A stretch of 64,000 nucleotides of DNA. It comes from Tanytarsus gracilentus (taxonomy: Eukaryota > Arthropoda > Insecta > Diptera > Chironomidae). The notes below the pieces were generated by a model that worked only from the letters and a program-made list of their open reading frames with translations, made no database searches and was not told where the DNA came from. The DNA lies in assembly GCA_038502055.1 (NCBI GenBank), contig JAXRKN010000043.1:5146001-5210000 (forward strand). Direction: 5' to 3'. Position 1 is the first letter of the stretch. Every line of letters starts with the position of its first letter. This document shows, one piece after another, positions 11,929 through 22,022 of the stretch. The translations under genes and the position numbers were made by a program.

Positions 11929-12507
11929 TTATGCTTGAACCCATCGATCGTGTTTGCTTTGTTGTGATGGCAATTGGCGGTTTGATGTGCAATCTTTTGA
12001 GTCAATGAGATCGGTGTCATAGCGTTGCGTTGTTGTCCAGAAAAAAGTTCCACCTTCAGTTCTCGCGAAATGAACGGGGATATAAATTTCTTCGCTGGTC
12101 ATCGGCAAAATTTCTAAATTGTCTTCTTCATCGTAGACATAAATTGCTGAGTTGTCATCACATTGTTTGATATCTTCGATGATTCTTGATTCGAGTTCTT
12201 CATTGAATTGATTGTTGTCAATTTCGGAGGTGTAATTATAGATGTAATCGTCTTCGTTGTAGAATTGTTCATCCTCATAATCGTATGAGTAATTTTTGCA
12301 CTTGCAAATTGTCTTTGTTGTTGTCAATTTTTGTGTGCCGAGTGATTTTTCGGTGGTCGACTGCTTGATGATATTTATCAGTGGCTTCAGGAGCTTCTTA
12401 AGACGATAGCTCGGCGATCGTTTGAATTTTTGATCGTTGACCGTATTTTCATTGATGCTGTTTTGGCTCGAGATAATGTACTCGTTGTAGTAAATTGAGT
12501 GCTCCAT
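11929..12507 (-). CDS. E(spl)m4/malpha: Bearded-family protein, E(spl)m4/malpha type (192 aa)
   Basis: Intronless ORF of 192 codons, the second Bearded-family gene of the window and a predicted inhibitor of Neuralized in Notch signalling. Motifs in order: N-terminal NSINEN block (16-21) shared with the first copy, basic amphipathic helix SYRLKKLLKPLINIIKQ (33-49), NxxN motif N99-Q-F-N102, PVHFARTEGGTFFWT (144-158) and terminal DRWVQA (187-192). It is longer than the first copy, mainly through an acidic, Tyr-rich insert around residues 70-98. It has a TATA box, an initiator-like TCAGAAC at the same 33-base spacing as its paralogue, a proneural E-box and a Su(H)-type site upstream, and GY, K and Brd boxes downstream. 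m4 versus malpha orthology is not resolved. Confidence 0.94.
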   Translation of the reverse strand: MEHSIYYNEYIISSQNSINENTVNDQKFKRSPSYRLKKLLKPLINIIKQSTTEKSLGTQKLTTTKTICKCKNYSYDYEDEQFYNEDDYIYNYTSEIDNNQFNEELESRIIEDIKQCDDNSAIYVYDEEDNLEILPMTSEEIYIPVHFARTEGGTFFWTTTQRYDTDLIDSKDCTSNRQLPSQQSKHDRWVQA

Positions 12508-12598
12508 TTTTACGTAAATAATTTTCTTACAATTTTTGACACTTGTTTTGCTTACGAAGTGAATTTCAGTTCTGATTGTGATCCCTCACTTGCTCTTC

Positions 12599-12606
12599 CT
12601 TTTATA
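12599..12606 (-). promoter_or_regulatory. TATA box of second Bearded gene
   Basis: The minus strand reads TATAAAAG. The initiator-like TCAGAAC (plus 12569-12575) puts the A of TCA 33 bases downstream, as in the first Bearded gene, giving a 5' UTR of about 66 bases. Confidence 0.7.
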
Positions 12607-12662
12607 CCAAACGACGAGGGTGAAAATTTCGATAATGCTTTCTCGCTCACTCCACTTGCATT

Positions 12663-12718
12663 CGATGCCGTTCGCCTATTTTCCTTTTCGCTCGCACGCA
12701 CGCTCTCGAACGGCATCG
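12663..12718. promoter_or_regulatory. Perfect 12-bp inverted repeat in the Bearded promoter
   Basis: CGATGCCGTTCG (12663-12674) and its exact reverse complement (12707-12718) are separated by 32 bases, about 90-145 bases upstream of the inferred start site. The stretch is much richer in G and C than its surroundings. The function is unknown. A chance ORF crosses it on the plus strand. Confidence 0.5.
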
Positions 12719-12750
12719 ATGCGTTAGCCAATGAGAGACGATTTTTAGGG

Positions 12751-12787
12751 GCAGGTGTTGCATACAGTAACTCTCGATCTGTGGGAA
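12751..12787. promoter_or_regulatory. Proneural E-box plus Su(H) site, second Bearded promoter
   Basis: GCAGGTG (12751-12757) fits the proneural consensus RCAGSTG, and TGTGGGAA (12780-12787) fits the Su(H) consensus YGTGRGAA. They lie 23 bases apart, about 180-215 bases upstream of the inferred start site. An A site with a Su(H) site is the standard input arrangement of E(spl)-complex genes in Drosophila. Confidence 0.6.
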
Positions 12788-12799
12788 AATGTTTCGTTC

Positions 12800-15700
12800 C
12801 TCGCTCTCACCGAAAAAAATATATTTTTTTTGCCGGCAGATGGTTGACGGAGGGTGATTTCATGCATTCATATATATATTGTGATTGAATAACAGCTCAT
12901 GGGATGAATTGAATGAGGATAATATGTTTATTATAAGTGGATGCATCTACATGTTACTCTTAATTATTATTGTTCGACTGCACTTCATACTCACGACCGA
13001 GGGGGGGTTTTTACGATTAATTACATCAACGCATGATCATGTCATAGGGTCGGGATTTAGTGAAAAGTGTGCACTTGTTAATCGACGACGATCATTACAA
13101 TCAAGTGTTTTTTTTAAACTTTTTTAGGGATGAAAATATTTTCACATAAAAATGAGTTTGCATAAATTATTTTAGAGATGAGCCATAAAGTACACATGTA
13201 CGTCCTGCACTTTAAAGATTATCCCATAAAAGCATGAAAATAAATATATGCAAATAGCAAGTGTGAGAAAAACACCTTAAGGCACTTTTTTTTGCTTGCC
13301 TGATTTATATATTTACGATCCCCTAATTTTTATTTCATGTCGAACCTGTAAAAATAAAAACTTATTAAGGACACAAACAGTGTGGGAACGCAAGTGTTCA
13401 AAACGATTTTTTCTTTTCTCATCTCATCCTTGTTATTCAATTTACCTGTGGATGCCTTTTTGCTCTTTCAGAAGATGGTAATGAATATACCTGTCATGCT
13501 GATGCAATGAATTAAGGTCCTTAATTTAAGGATAATTTTGAGATGCGTTCCCACACTTTTTTTGGACATCATGTTGATTGTCCTTTTTCTCTCTCCTTTT
13601 AATGGCAATGAAAAGGTTTCGATTTTTTTATTGTGTTATCTTGGGAATGAATTTGAGGCAGTTTAATTCTCGGTGAAATCAACCAAGCGATAAATTTAAT
13701 TTTTTTATTGAACCTAACAGGATTTAAGGACGATTTGAAGAAAATTGAAATTTCCAGTGTGAATCACGTTCGTAGCAAAAATTCACGTACTTTGGTCATT
13801 TTTTTTCAGTGCGTTCCATTGAAAAGGTAAACAGGAAGTCTATTTAAAAACTTAAATTGTTGTGTCGTCCATAAAGAGGATTAGACAATTCCTTAAGGTA
13901 TACACAAGTAATTTCATACGGAGACCAATGTACGTGCATATAAAAGATTTAAATGTGCATAAAAGACAGGAAATGGAAACTACTCATAATTTTCTTCTTC
14001 TTTAAATTTTGTTTTCTTTTTGCATGCGAACGTGCCAGCATTTTTTACCAACAACAATACCGTAATGAATGATGATCATTTCTCGATAAGACTTAATGCG
14101 ATAATTTCCTTTTCTTTTGTGATTTTATAGATTTCGTGGAAGAAATAAATTGAAGGAAATATTTTCTTTAAAATTTTTTTATTGCTTGTGAACGTTTAGA
14201 AATTTGAAGAAAAATATGATTTTTTATACTGTGGAAGAAGATAAATTTAGAATATCTCATCCTATATCGACCATCATCAATGCTGAATAAATAAGAAATC
14301 TTCAGTACGAACCAACATTCAGTAGAGCAACCATTTATAAAGTAGTTTTCGATTAAAAATCAAAGAAGGACAAAAGAGAACCTCTAACTAATTGTAAAAT
14401 TAAATTGAACCAGATTTTACTAAATTGAATTTAGTAAGATTTATGTGAATTTCTAATTTCTCTCTTTGGTCATGCGAAAATTTGTTTTTAAATTATTCCA
14501 TCGAGAGATTTAAATTAAATAAAATTTTATCCATTTTTAAACAGTTGCAGCATAAATTTAAATTTGATTTATTTTCTCACTAATTAAATTTAAAAATCAA
14601 CTGACATTTCACGGATCATCGATCGCAAATAAAAGTGTCACAATTAGAGTGAACATAAATTTTATCGACAGCATCGTTGATTTATCGACTGAAAGTAATA
14701 ATTTGCAGTTCGATCGATCATCAAACAAAAGGCAGTAAATTAAAATTTTTAAAGAGATTCCGCAAAGTGTGTTCAGCATGTGCCAATGTTTCAAATAATT
14801 ATAATCAGATTAAATTTTATGTTTTGTTTGTCGAACACGCTTGCAGTTGTGAGCAAATAGAAATTTTAAATCCCTCTCTCGAGCATTAAACAAATTAGAA
14901 AAAGCACTTTGCGCATTACTCATTGACGTTTGCCAGCCTCGTGGCCGAGTCGAGAATACAATTGAGTCTCATTCATCGCACCCTTCCCATAAATATTTCT
15001 CAATTAGTCAATAATAGTCGAAAGAAGAAACAAAATTCCATCGTGTACACGGCTCAAGAATATCGAGAAGGTAGCAAAGCTAAATTATTCACACACGTAT
15101 AGCACACGAGGTAATTTCCATCGAAGTCATACCTCTACACCATATGCCATCGTTAATCGTGCCTGAGTCATTCTCCTGGAATGCTCCGATAGCGCAGCTT
15201 TCATATTTTCCCATGCTCACCGATTTTTACAATTAATTTTTTCAACGCTTCCCATACAACACGAACACAATAATATTCCGGTGTTCATATGAAGACGAAG
15301 AAGAAACCCCTCACATTGATCGTCGTCCCTTTTCTCCTTCTTCTTCTTTTCTGTGTGCATTCATACCCGGCCACATATTCGTAATCTTTTGACAAACATC
15401 AATTCCTTCTCGTTCCATTAAAAGAAGAAATATTATTATTGTATATATGGCACAACAGCAGCAGCAGTGAGAGTGAAGATTTCCATGGGAACTTTGGGCA
15501 TGTGTTCAAAAAAAATGCTTCACTTTTTGTTAATGCCTTTCAATATCTCTCTCTCCAGTCTGTCGTGTTGATTCGTTATATTTGAAGCCTCTTAAAAAAT
15601 TATTTCGAGGGTTGTCCGATGAGCTTTCGTTACATTGTATATGATTTTAGACTAGCTGCAACACTAATGATGGCAATGTCTGTAATGTGTTTGTTATTTC

Positions 15701-18700
15701 ATTCAATTTACCCATTTATGAAGCGATCTGTTGTGTCTCTACAAAAAGTTCGTGCTCTACACACTTCATGTTTAACTCTTTATTTTTTTTTCCTTCGTAC
15801 ACGACACCTCACTTGATTTGTGAAGTTAAATTGACATCTGAATTGTTGTTCAATTTGCGCAATTTTTATTTTAACTTCACTCGTTGTCAATTAGTTGGGT
15901 TTTAAATTGAAGAGAGAGAAATAGAGAAACAAAACAGTAGCAACATGTGCGCATTTATATTGAAATATTTAATTATGGGATCGGCGGCGATGTTTGGGTT
16001 AAATTTGCATAAATTTGAAGTGATGATGATGTGGTGAGATTTTTGCATAACATGCTTGAAGTTAAACCGTTAAGATTTTGAATCTTCAAAATAAATTTTT
16101 AAACTTGTAAAACTCAATTTTAAAACCCATAAAATTAAATACAATAAATATGTTCCAAACTCACCGAACGCTTCCCACTATTTCTTGAAAATATGCGGCT
16201 ACCACAAAAAATAATCTTTCAGAGTATTATAAATTGCTAACATGTGCTCATGCAAAATAATTTTTTTTCGAGACTCTCGAGTGAATAAGATGAAGAAGAC
16301 AAGAACTCTCAGATCGTGGGAAAGACCAACGAGAATTTTTACGCATTGTGAATATTTTCTGCCTCTTGTTTTTTATCGTATATACTTGAATTACAAACAT
16401 ATTGAAGTGATGAGGCACAAGAGCATGCAAGAATGAATGGAGAAAAGGAGCGGTTAAGTGGCAGTGAATGGGTTTTGAGTTTCCATCCTGTTTTGCCATC
16501 GTTGATGACCATAAAAAAAGTTTTTCTTCTTCTCGCTCATGTCTTGCATTTATGCCATTAAGAAACGTGCTCGGCGTCATCAGTTGAATAATTTTTATGT
16601 CATGAATAATCCACGATTTGATCGCTCGTGGCTGATAAGTGAAATGAAGCTAAATTGAGTCAAATCTGATTTCGCGCCACAAATGCATAATGATTCTAAA
16701 AATAATTTAAAAGCACCACTCATACGCACTCGTGATCATGTACAGGAAATCTCACATTTTGGAAACAATTTATGAATTTACTCTGAGTCAAATTTGTGTG
16801 ATGACTATCACGCTCCCATTTATTGAAAGCATGAAGTCATCAACCTCTCTTTGCATAAGCTTTGGACACCAGTCATGATCTACACGAGAGGAAAAAAATC
16901 TATGCGATATTTTTACTGTTGGAATTTAATTTTTTTTTCTAATTTGTTAAATTTTAACGGCTGGTTAATTTTTAAAAAATATAAATTTAAAACTCAAAAA
17001 TCTAACGGTCAAAATTCAAATTAATGAATTATTTTAAATCTCCATTGAGATAAATTTTCTCGAGTGTACAGTAGCCAGCTCATAACGATGATAAATAATG
17101 AAACGAGCATAATCTCTCATTTCCTTTTTTTAATGTCGGCGATGCCGAATATCAATCATCAAGCCAACCAGCTACTCAATTTAAAAAAAAACTCCTCGCC
17201 TTACCCACTAATTGGCCCATTTGGTGAATGAAAAGAGTGGAAAAATAAATTTAAATAACATCAAAATGCAAAAGCATTTTTATCATCGAAAATAGCATAA
17301 CATCCGCTGAAAAGTCTATAATAAATTTACAAACATATAAAGCACCAGTCTCGCATTTCAATATAAAATTAATAATCATTTTATTACAATCCGCACACGC
17401 CGTCCACACTCTGCGTCGACAATAGCAGCGCTATTTATGCTCTTTACATGCCTAGACATGAGACTGCTGCTTGTTTTTATATATTTTTTCCCTCTCGGCT
17501 CGTTCTTCGCTCGCTTGACTGCGGCACAAGCTACAGCAGCATCCGAGGCGCTCGTGAGCCATGTCTGTCCATTTATAAGAAAATATTGCGCGAGAGAAGA
17601 TAAATTAACACTTAGAGCGCTCATTCAGCGGCCCGGGACACGCGTATTGGCATTAATGGAAGTTGACCGCGATATGAAATCTTTATTATAAAAAAAACGG
17701 GTTAAATTTGCTAAGCAAAACATTCTTGAGTAAGAGGAGAGTGTATAATAATATCACTAATAATAACAATAAATGGCATTAAGCACTAAAGTATAAGAAG
17801 CACGGCAGCTGGTTTTATTTTTCTCCGCACGTGTACTATGGCTTGACTCTCGCCCCAGCCAGCAAACGATCGCCGATAAAGTCAATTTCATAGACAAAAA
17901 AATCCAAAAATTTATTGATTAAAATTCATCAACCACGTGTTAATATGCCAAATGAATAGAGTCAAAAAATATTTTTGCGAAGAAGCGACTTTGGGCACAT
18001 GCTAACAACTAAAATATACAGCAGATGTAATTTAATCGGGCGCGCCTGTGTCGTTTTTTTCCTCTTCTCTTCTTTATTCAAGAAGTCTTGAGAATTGCTT
18101 CGATTTGAGTTTCCCACGGTTGTGAAGAAATTTTTTGCCCTTATTGCTCTTATTATTCCTCACACATATTTTACTGTGTGTTGTGTTTGCTGCTATATAC
18201 GAGCATGGCTTCGTATTTTTTTCCTCTTGCTCTCGACTCGCTTCGTACACACGATTTTTGTCGATCGCTGGCTTGTGCTACGGTCATATAAATCCCTCCC
18301 GGCATTTTGTTAGGCGAGGGGTGGAATCGAGAAAATTTCATGATGACTTTTTAATTGCATGCAATTTTTTTAGACTTTATAAATAAAATTTGAAATTAAC
18401 GAATTGTTATAATATAATTTTTAAATATTTTATTAAACAGCGTCTCGCCCTGCCCCCGGCATTATTACTCACTCATGAAAGTGTTTCTTTTTTCCTCTCG
18501 CCTCACAACAACGATACAAATATATTCAATTTAAATGCTTGCCGTTTTTTTTATGACGATCATCGGGTTGTTGTGTTTTTATTTTTTTTTTTATATTTTT
18601 CTGCGACGAGCGGAAATGGTCGAAGTCAAAGCTGATAATGATATGAATGAATTTTTCTCTCTCCTTTTCATGGTCATTCATAATGAAAATTAAAAAAAAA

Positions 18701-19380
18701 TTGCCGAGTGTGTGAGAGGAGTCGATAATGAAAATTTTTACCCTAATTACAGCGACTACGTGCCAGAGGGTTATTAAGATGTTCATTCAGAAGTTTTAAT
18801 TTTGCACAACCAGTTTTTCTCAACAATTGCAAAGAAGAGTGATAAGAATGCGAATCTATTCGAGCGTGTCGACACGTCATTGTCATAGTCTTTATGTAAA
18901 TTCCTAGAGTCGGATGCCTAAAGTGTGACCGTCAATGAGTCACAAGATTCCCCCTTTTTTTGCTCTTCTTTCAATATAATTTAAAGTTATTTTTTATGTT
19001 CTCGGCACGCATTGTTAAATGCCATGCTTCATGTCATGATTTTCTTCCTCAAAAATTATCCACGATCATATTATAATGATACAAAAATATCCCTATGAAA
19101 GAGGAGGAAAAAAAAGGCTAAAGGAAGCGAATCATCATAACGTTCTTCTTCGTGCATTCAATTTCTTCTTCTCTTATACCAGCGTGATTGAAGAAAAAAA
19201 GATCTTTTCATTGTTGTATAGGGCAGAAGAAAGAGAAAAATCTTTGTGAGGATTAAAAAAAATTTGTGTATACGGAACGACACATAGGAGTGAATGAAAG
19301 GGCGAATAGTCTTCGAGTCGACACGAAAGAAGGAGAGAAGAGAGATGCAAGAGCAGCTGTATGCTATATAGGAGAAGAAA
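12800..19380. promoter_or_regulatory. Intergenic regulatory region with Su(H)-site cluster
   Basis: No coding exon was found. Matches to the Su(H) consensus YGTGRGAA occur at 13262-13269, 13381-13388, 13548-13555 (minus), 16315-16322 and 18111-18118 (minus), in addition to those in the two flanking promoters. A proneural-type GCAGCTG occurs at 17805-17811. By eye this is denser than in other spacers of this window. A GC-rich patch at about 17395-17660 has overlapping open frames on both strands but no protein motif. Enhancer identity is inferred, not shown. Confidence 0.45.
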
Positions 19381-19441
19381 AAAAAACAGGTGGTTCTAAA
19401 GCGTGAGAAACATAGCATTTTCGAAAAAATTGTTTCCCACG
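19353..19441. promoter_or_regulatory. Proneural and paired Su(H) sites, E(spl) bHLH promoter
   Basis: Two proneural E-boxes, GCAGCTG (19353-19359) and ACAGGTG (19386-19392), precede two Su(H)-type sites in inverted orientation: CGTGAGAA (19402-19409, plus) and CGTGGGAA (19434-19441, minus). This resembles the 'SPS + A' module of Drosophila E(spl) genes. The gap between the two Su(H) sites is 24 bases, wider than the roughly 15-17 of the classical paired site. The module ends about 115 bases upstream of the TATA box. Confidence 0.65.
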
Positions 19442-19557
19442 TTTTGAACGGAGCGTCGAGAGTCCCTCATGCATGCATGTGTGTATTGTGTTGCCTTCTT
19501 CGTGTGCTTGCTTCTCTCCCATCGCATTCATGTACATATACGAAAGGGAGCGATGGG

Positions 19558-19565
19558 TATAAAAG
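19558..19565 (+). promoter_or_regulatory. TATA box of E(spl) bHLH gene
   Basis: TATAAAAG is followed by initiator-like TCATTT/TCATTC sequences at 19585-19595, 29-34 bases downstream, inside a CATTCATTTCATTC stretch. The inferred 5' UTR is about 165-170 bases. Confidence 0.75.
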
Positions 19566-19757
19566 CAGAACGTATACATGCCATTCATTTCATTCTTTCG
19601 TTAGCTCTCGTACTGAAAACAGTGTTTGAGTACCAAAAAAATAATATATAAATTTATAAAAAATAAAATAAATCGTGAAGAGAAAAAAAGAATTGAGAGG
19701 AACTAAAAAATAAAAAATCTAATTGTGACGAAATAATAAAAAAATAAATTAGACAAA

Positions 19758-20555
19758 ATGAAAAATATCTGCTACGAATCAAACTCGTATGTGAGTGAAA
19801 TTAACAAGTCGGCAACACAAAAAATCGGAATGATGATTCCAAGTGAGCCCGTTAGCCGCACTTATCAATACCGCAAGGTCATGAAGCCAATGCTTGAACG
19901 CAAACGTCGTGCACGCATCAATCGCTGCTTAGATGAGCTCAAAGAGTTGATGGTGTCTGCACTTCAGAGTGAAGGTGAAAACGTGTCGAAACTCGAAAAA
20001 GCCGATATTTTAGAGTTGACCGTTAGACACTTGCACAAACTTCGCCGTCAACAGCGCTTGGCCCAAGCAAATCCCGTCATCAATGAAGATCGCTTCCGTG
20101 CTGGATTTACACACGCTGCAAATGAGGTATCGCGCATCTTAGCTTCAATTCCCGGCGTCGATATCACCCTCGGCACCAAGCTCATGACACATCTCGGATT
20201 GAGCCTCAACACAATGGACAAAAATCGTCCACTCTCCATTCAAACCGCACAACAAAATGGAATTTTCGCCACTCCACCACTCTCGCCGACAACATCGCTC
20301 TCGTCTGGCTACAGCAGCAGCCGCGAGAATGGCGTCAATGTGATTATGACAGCACAAACAGCTCTTCGCACCCCATCACCAAATGCCGATAATCACCATT
20401 ATGAGCCATTGACACCAATGTCATCGCGATGCAGTCAATCATCATCACCACAACCAATTGACTATCGTTCGACATCACCCGATTATGGTCTCCTTAAAGT
20501 TGCCCAATTTGCGCAAGAAAAAACTCAATCGTCATCACTCTGGCGACCATTCTAA
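19758..20555 (+). CDS. E(spl)mbeta: Hairy/E(spl)-family bHLH-Orange repressor ending in WRPF (265 aa)
   Basis: Intronless ORF. E(spl) bHLH proteins are nuclear Notch targets that repress proneural genes by recruiting Groucho. Seen: basic region with the HES-type proline (about 38-55, KPMLERKRRARIN), helix-loop-helix to about residue 97 including LEKADILELTV, Orange domain about 107-151, and a Ser/Pro-rich linker with TPPLSPTTS. The C-terminus is SLWRPF, not the usual WRPW Groucho-binding tetrapeptide. The 5' ATG gives a 24-residue N-terminal extension; Met25/Met26 (19830/19833), just before PSEPVSRTYQYRK, would give a more typical length. The 3' UTR has Brd and K boxes. The mbeta label reflects overall likeness only; one-to-one orthology is not established. 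Confidence 0.95.
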   Translation: MKNICYESNSYVSEINKSATQKIGMMIPSEPVSRTYQYRKVMKPMLERKRRARINRCLDELKELMVSALQSEGENVSKLEKADILELTVRHLHKLRRQQRLAQANPVINEDRFRAGFTHAANEVSRILASIPGVDITLGTKLMTHLGLSLNTMDKNRPLSIQTAQQNGIFATPPLSPTTSLSSGYSSSRENGVNVIMTAQTALRTPSPNADNHHYEPLTPMSSRCSQSSSPQPIDYRSTSPDYGLLKVAQFAQEKTQSSSLWRPF

Positions 20556-20610
20556 AAAAATATCTTCTGATGGATGTTAAAAAAATTAATCTCATCCGAG
20601 ATGGAATTGA

Positions 20611-20617
20611 AGCTTTA
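20611..20617 (+). promoter_or_regulatory. Brd box in E(spl) bHLH 3' UTR
   Basis: AGCTTTA, 56 bases after the stop codon. A second copy lies at 20794-20800. Confidence 0.65.
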
Positions 20618-20793
20618 AAAAATCAACACAATATTTTTAGTTATTAAGAAAAAGAAAACAATCCCAGATTATTGCATTTAAAAAAATCCAAGTGAACCAA
20701 AAAATCTAGAAACCTCAAAAAAAAGAAGATTTATTTCGATCTCACTAATTCACTCGAGTTTTAAAGTTTTTGAGAAAAAAAAATTTGCAATGA

Positions 20794-20800
20794 AGCTTTA
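20794..20800 (+). promoter_or_regulatory. Second Brd box in E(spl) bHLH 3' UTR
   Basis: AGCTTTA within a TGAAGCTTTAAAAAA context. The first copy shares the GAAGCTTTAAAAAA context, which suggests selection or duplication of an extended site. Confidence 0.65.
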
Positions 20801-20864
20801 AAAAAATTAAATTTCTAGACTTTTAAATGTGAAAATTTTCTCTTAAAAATAATTTTTTTATGTT

Positions 20865-20870
20865 TGTGAT
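20865..20870 (+). promoter_or_regulatory. K box in E(spl) bHLH 3' UTR
   Basis: TGTGAT, the K box motif. A second copy is at 20914-20919. Confidence 0.6.
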
Positions 20871-20913
20871 ATTTCCCACAATTATTATCTCATTGATTAT
20901 CAATTAGTTACAC

Positions 20914-20919
20914 TGTGAT
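20914..20919 (+). promoter_or_regulatory. Second K box in E(spl) bHLH 3' UTR
   Basis: TGTGAT, about 40 bases before the likely polyadenylation signal. Confidence 0.6.
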
Positions 20920-20957
20920 GCATTTAAAAAATAATGAATTAGACTATAAGAAAAAAA

Positions 20958-20963
20958 AATAAA
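20958..20963 (+). terminator. Polyadenylation signal of E(spl) bHLH gene
   Basis: AATAAA about 400 bases after the stop codon. All four Brd/K boxes lie upstream of it, which would place them inside the mature 3' UTR. Confidence 0.5.
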
Positions 20964-22022
20964 TCAAACTAGAATTTTTAAAATGAAATTCCAAAAAATC
21001 TTTTTCCTCTTCTTCTTACAGCATTTTTATCCTTACAGAGTTTGTGCCACTTATAAGAAAAAGTTCGACGAAAGTGGTGTGAAAGAGAGAGGAAAATTCT
21101 CATAAGATTTCGAAGCTTTCTCGTGCGAGTCGAATTCTTGTTGGAATTTTTTCCAGAACTTTGAATTTTAATGAATGATGATGCAAATTTTCCTGTCGAT
21201 GAACTGCCGGCAAAAAATGGACACCTAACTAAACTAATGTGACTCGCGACTTAAAATGTTTAAACAGTTGAAGGAATACAAATTTTTATCTATTTTAATC
21301 AAGCTTCAATTTTTATTAAGCAAAAAAAATAAAAAGGTACATTGCAGTTTTTTTCATAACACTATATTTTAAATCTTTTTCGAAAATTTGTTAATTTTTA
21401 TTAAATTAGTTTTCTCTTTTGTCTTGGTATATATAAAAAAATTGTTAGGATCCAGTCGAGACCAAAAATTTCAATCGATCTTCTGGGATCAAGTGCACTT
21501 AATGTTACATAAAGGCATTTTTTCATTAAAAAGATATTCAAAAAATCGTTAAGTGTGGTCGTTTGAAAGATTAAATTATTAATACTTAATAGCGATATAC
21601 TTTCATGGTTAAATTAAAGGGAAATTTATGAAATGCTCCAATGAATATTTTTTTCTGAAGAAAAATATGGCTTTAAAAACGCCAAAATGACCTCAATTAA
21701 ATAAGTTTTTCTCGAAATACTCTCAATAAAGCTAAAAATTCTCTGAACTTCTCTAAATAAATTCATTCAATTAAAATTAAAAACTGATATTTTATAAATG
21801 AGGGTCTTTTTAAAATCACTAAACCTAAAATTTAGAACTCTCAAATAAAAGATTATGTAATTTTTAAACAGACCCCAAAGAATGTTCATTTGAAGATAAA
21901 GAAAATCGTGTTAAAGTAACAAAAAAAATTAATTAATTTCTCTTTCACTAAAATTAAGAAAATGGTGATGTTTTAAGTTAAAACATGGACATACTTTTTT
22001 CAAAAGTAAATAAAAAATAAAG
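20964..22022. other. Convergent intergenic spacer
   Basis: AT-rich spacer between the plus-strand bHLH gene and the minus-strand l(2)gl gene, including the l(2)gl 3' UTR. No gene or element seen. Confidence 0.5.

Noticed and set aside
12499..12888. 129-aa ORF on the plus strand
   Set aside because: It covers the promoter of the second Bearded gene and has no motif; composition and position make it a chance ORF.
17376..17691. Overlapping 82-84 aa ORFs on both strands in a GC-richer patch
   Set aside because: No motif, splice context or family likeness; more likely regulatory DNA than a gene.
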